This document shows positions 62,417-64,000 of a DNA stretch of 64,000 bases, piece by piece. The stretch comes from Lentisphaerota bacterium. GTDB lineage: Bacteria; Verrucomicrobiota; Lentisphaeria; Victivallales; Victivallaceae. Position 1 is the stretch's first letter, and each line of letters opens with the position of its first letter. Below the pieces are notes generated by a model, which saw only the letters and a list, made by a program, of their open reading frames with translations, was not told the origin of the DNA and searched no databases. The translations under genes were made by a program, and so were the position numbers. The DNA lies in contig SUWG01000004.1 of NCBI GenBank assembly GCA_015061625.1, positions 86,225 through 150,224 on the forward strand. Reading direction: 5' to 3'.

Positions 62417-64000
62417 TTATTGTTGCTGCAATATGGTCGTTTTGGCTACCGGCCACACATTTTTCCAGAAACCATCCGGCACAACGGAATCCGCCGGCAA
62501 CTGGCCATGGAAAAGATCGGAATAAAACTCATAGTTTTCAATACCCAATCTTTCAAATGAACGCATCAGCGTGATCCGGGTGCGTTCTTCCATATCTTTG
62601 TACGCCACCGTCCGGACTTCCCCATCCCGGTCACGGTAAACCAGTTCGCCGGGTTTGATTTGAAGCAACAGCACCGTGATACGCCCGACAATGATCCGGA
62701 TCCCCCGCCGTTCGCGGATATTGCGGAAACGGTCAAAGAATGATTTGAGTTTGGTACATTCATTGGGCAAGGTCGCCAACAAAGCTTTGAAGTCGGTGAT
62801 CTTTTTACGCTCGGCATCAGAGAAAGTTCTGACCGTATCAGTGAAAATAGTCGCCTGATTGATCGCTTCAGTCAGAGCAGACATATCTCCGGAAAACGCT
62901 GACCGGTACAATGCAGTCATGCAAATACCCAGATAATGATTCACCTGATTCTGCACTGAATTTTCCCGCTCCTGCCGCTGACGCTCCGCCTCGGCTCTGA
63001 TCCGGGCATTTTCTGCGGCCTGACGGGCCTGTTCCTGCTGTTGCAAACGGCGTTGCTCCTGAAGTCTTGCGGCCTCCTGCCGCACTTCCTCCTGCCGTTG
63101 ACGGGCTTCAGCAATAACTCTCTCATGCGCTTCTCTGGCCTGACTCCTGGCACTTTTGCACCGCATTTCTTCATCCAGAGCGGAATACATATTCATCAAT
63201 CGTGACAACAACTCATACTCCGCCGGTGTTTGCGGATAACGCAGTTGATACCATACATTATCAACTTTCTGCAAAAATTCAGCATCTTTGGTCGGATTCG
63301 CCTCGCGCCATGAAATGATTTCTCCTGCCAATGCAAGATACTCCGGTCGGGAAAGATCCGGCTTTTCATAACGCTGAAATGTGGCAGGTGCCGCAGTAAA
63401 CTCCGGAGTGTCATCATCATCCTGATCACCATCGTTATCACTCCGGCTTTGATCTTTCAATCCGGCATAATCCCGTTTATATCCGGCAATACGGGCCAGA
63501 CGGGCCTCTTCTTCGCTGTTATCCTGTTCTTCAGTTGTTTCACTGTCGCCGGATGGTTCTTCAGCCGTCGAACTTCCGGAACCATTTTCCGCCGCAGTGG
63601 CAGGATCATCTGCCGTACCCTCTCCGCTGTCGGCACTTTCCGCCGCCTCACTGCCCGCTCCGGATGCCGCAGTATCATCACCACCCAAAAAGCGTGATGC
63701 CAAAATACCACCGCCGACCAAAGCAAGTATGATCAGTAAAATCAAAGATTTACGGTTTTTCTGCCAGAAACTTTCACCGCCATCATCCGATGATGCCGCC
63801 ACACCCGGAACTGCCGGACGGGGTGCGCCGGGACCTGCCGGACGGGATGCGCCGGGACCTGCCGGACGGGGTGCGCCTGGACCTGCCGGTCGGGGTGCGC
63901 CGGGACTTGCCGGGCGGGGTGCGCCGGGGCCTGCCGGGCGGGGGGCGCCGGGGCCTGCCGGGCGGGGGGCGCCGGGACCGGCCGGTCGGGGGGCGCCGGG
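62417..64000 (-). CDS. Membrane-anchored coiled-coil protein with PGAPRPAG tandem repeats (5' partial)
   Basis: The reverse frame is open through the right edge, so the true N-terminus is outside; a GTG at 63802 is internal. Order in the protein: at least eight repeats of PGAPRPAG (63809-64000), a basic linker, one membrane helix (SLILLIILALVGGGILASRF), an acidic Ser/Glu-rich spacer (~100 residues), a Gln/Arg/Glu coiled coil (RLQEQRRLQQQEQARQAAEN) and a globular C-terminal domain (~180 residues) with no recognised family. The repeat tail would be cytoplasmic and the coiled coil periplasmic if the positive-inside rule applies. Function unknown. Confidence 0.8.
   Translation of the reverse strand, partial: PGAPRPAGPGAPRPAGPGAPRPAGPGAPRPASPGAPRPAGPGAPRPAGPGASRPAGPGAPRPAVPGVAASSDDGGESFWQKNRKSLILLIILALVGGGILASRFLGGDDTAASGAGSEAAESADSGEGTADDPATAAENGSGSSTAEEPSGDSETTEEQDNSEEEARLARIAGYKRDYAGLKDQSRSDNDGDQDDDDTPEFTAAPATFQRYEKPDLSRPEYLALAGEIISWREANPTKDAEFLQKVDNVWYQLRYPQTPAEYELLSRLMNMYSALDEEMRCKSARSQAREAHERVIAEARQRQEEVRQEAARLQEQRRLQQQEQARQAAENARIRAEAERQRQERENSVQNQVNHYLGICMTALYRSAFSGDMSALTEAINQATIFTDTVRTFSDAERKKITDFKALLATLPNECTKLKSFFDRFRNIRERRGIRIIVGRITVLLLQIKPGELVYRDRDGEVRTVAYKDMEERTRITLMRSFERLGIENYEFYSDLFHGQLPADSVVPDGFWKNVWPVAKTTILQQQ
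63809..64000 (-). repeat. 24-bp coding tandem repeat (8 copies, continues past the window)
   Basis: Eight head-to-tail 24-bp units encoding PGAPRPAG, differing mainly at third codon positions. One copy has Ser for Ala and one has Ser for Gly. Much more GC-rich than the rest of the window. Confidence 0.9.

Noticed and set aside
63809..64000. CRISPR array or non-coding satellite at the right edge
   Set aside because: Units are contiguous without spacers, 24 bp (a multiple of three), and keep one reading frame joined to a long protein.
1..64000. Prophage, integrative element, insertion sequences, rRNA operon or replication origin
   Set aside because: No integrase, transposase, phage structural gene, attachment-site repeat, rRNA sequence or DnaA-box cluster was seen; tRNA-Ser is not flanked by an integrase or a partial tRNA copy.

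Overview
The window reads as a chromosome segment of a Gram-negative, probably anaerobic, carbohydrate-degrading bacterium of the PVC superphylum, most likely Lentisphaerota (Victivallis-like). This is inferred from protein content only: LpxC and FabZ-type genes imply lipid A, there is a pyrophosphate-dependent phosphofructokinase, GatC/GatA (indirect Gln/Asn-tRNA amidation), a DUF6067/GH123-type glycosidase, and a DegT aminotransferase paired with a Gfo/Idh dehydrogenase. Coding is dense with short operons. No integrase, transposase, phage module or CRISPR array was seen, so this is mostly ordinary backbone with a few decayed genes.

Layout. 1-9131: a forward glycoside-hydrolase run (DUF6067/GH123-like, an unassigned TIM-barrel-like protein, GH13, GH38). 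9132-11450: small genes, a glycerophosphodiester phosphodiesterase, a frameshifted remnant and tRNA-Ser(UGA). 11524-15363 (reverse): an operon of UxuB-type mannonate oxidoreductase, 6-phosphogluconate dehydrogenase and a LarA-family nickel hydroxyacid epimerase/racemase. 15423-19644 (reverse): a tightly overlapping operon of lipoprotein, yicC, cysE, yggS and a PanE-family reductase. 19782-21440: nadD, rsfS, unknown. 21392-24398: a DMT transporter, a Kef-type antiporter and gene debris. 24598-26304: DEAD-box helicase. 26462-30591 (reverse): sdaA, HpaI aldolase, 2-hydroxyacid dehydrogenase, AXE1-like esterase, with a wrecked HAD phosphatase gene upstream. 30952-36057 (reverse): rpsB-tsf with promoter and terminator, preceded by lpxC, a double-FabZ protein and argH. 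36151-43016: miaA, a lipoprotein, topA and an AsmA-like protein. 43106-46701: a GntR/LacI-hybrid regulator with a palindromic operator, then the aminotransferase/dehydrogenase pair and a terminator. 46722-51357: TSCPD protein, rmlD, mraY, esterase, ankyrin protein and a chimeric antiporter/decarboxylase remnant. 51553-62357: HTH regulator, uppP, proC, GT2, pfp, gatC, gatA, ruvC, tatD-like, tcdA, a DMT transporter and a DUF4105 protein. 62417 to the right edge: a membrane-anchored coiled-coil protein whose N-terminal part is an eight-residue Pro/Ala/Gly/Arg tandem repeat.

How the genes may work together. The most interesting functional reading is the 11.5-15.3 kb operon. UxuB makes D-mannonate from D-fructuronate. 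D-mannonate and D-gluconate are C2 epimers, and one LarA-superfamily branch is known to epimerise gluconate. Gnd oxidises 6-phosphogluconate. Together with a gluconokinase not seen here, these enzymes would carry uronate carbon into the pentose phosphate pathway instead of the KDG/Entner-Doudoroff route. This is inference from gene content. Other notable items are a topoisomerase I whose C-terminal region holds three copies of an unfamiliar ~40-residue module, a tandem FabZ protein with one apparently dead active site next to lpxC, and three clear cases of gene decay.
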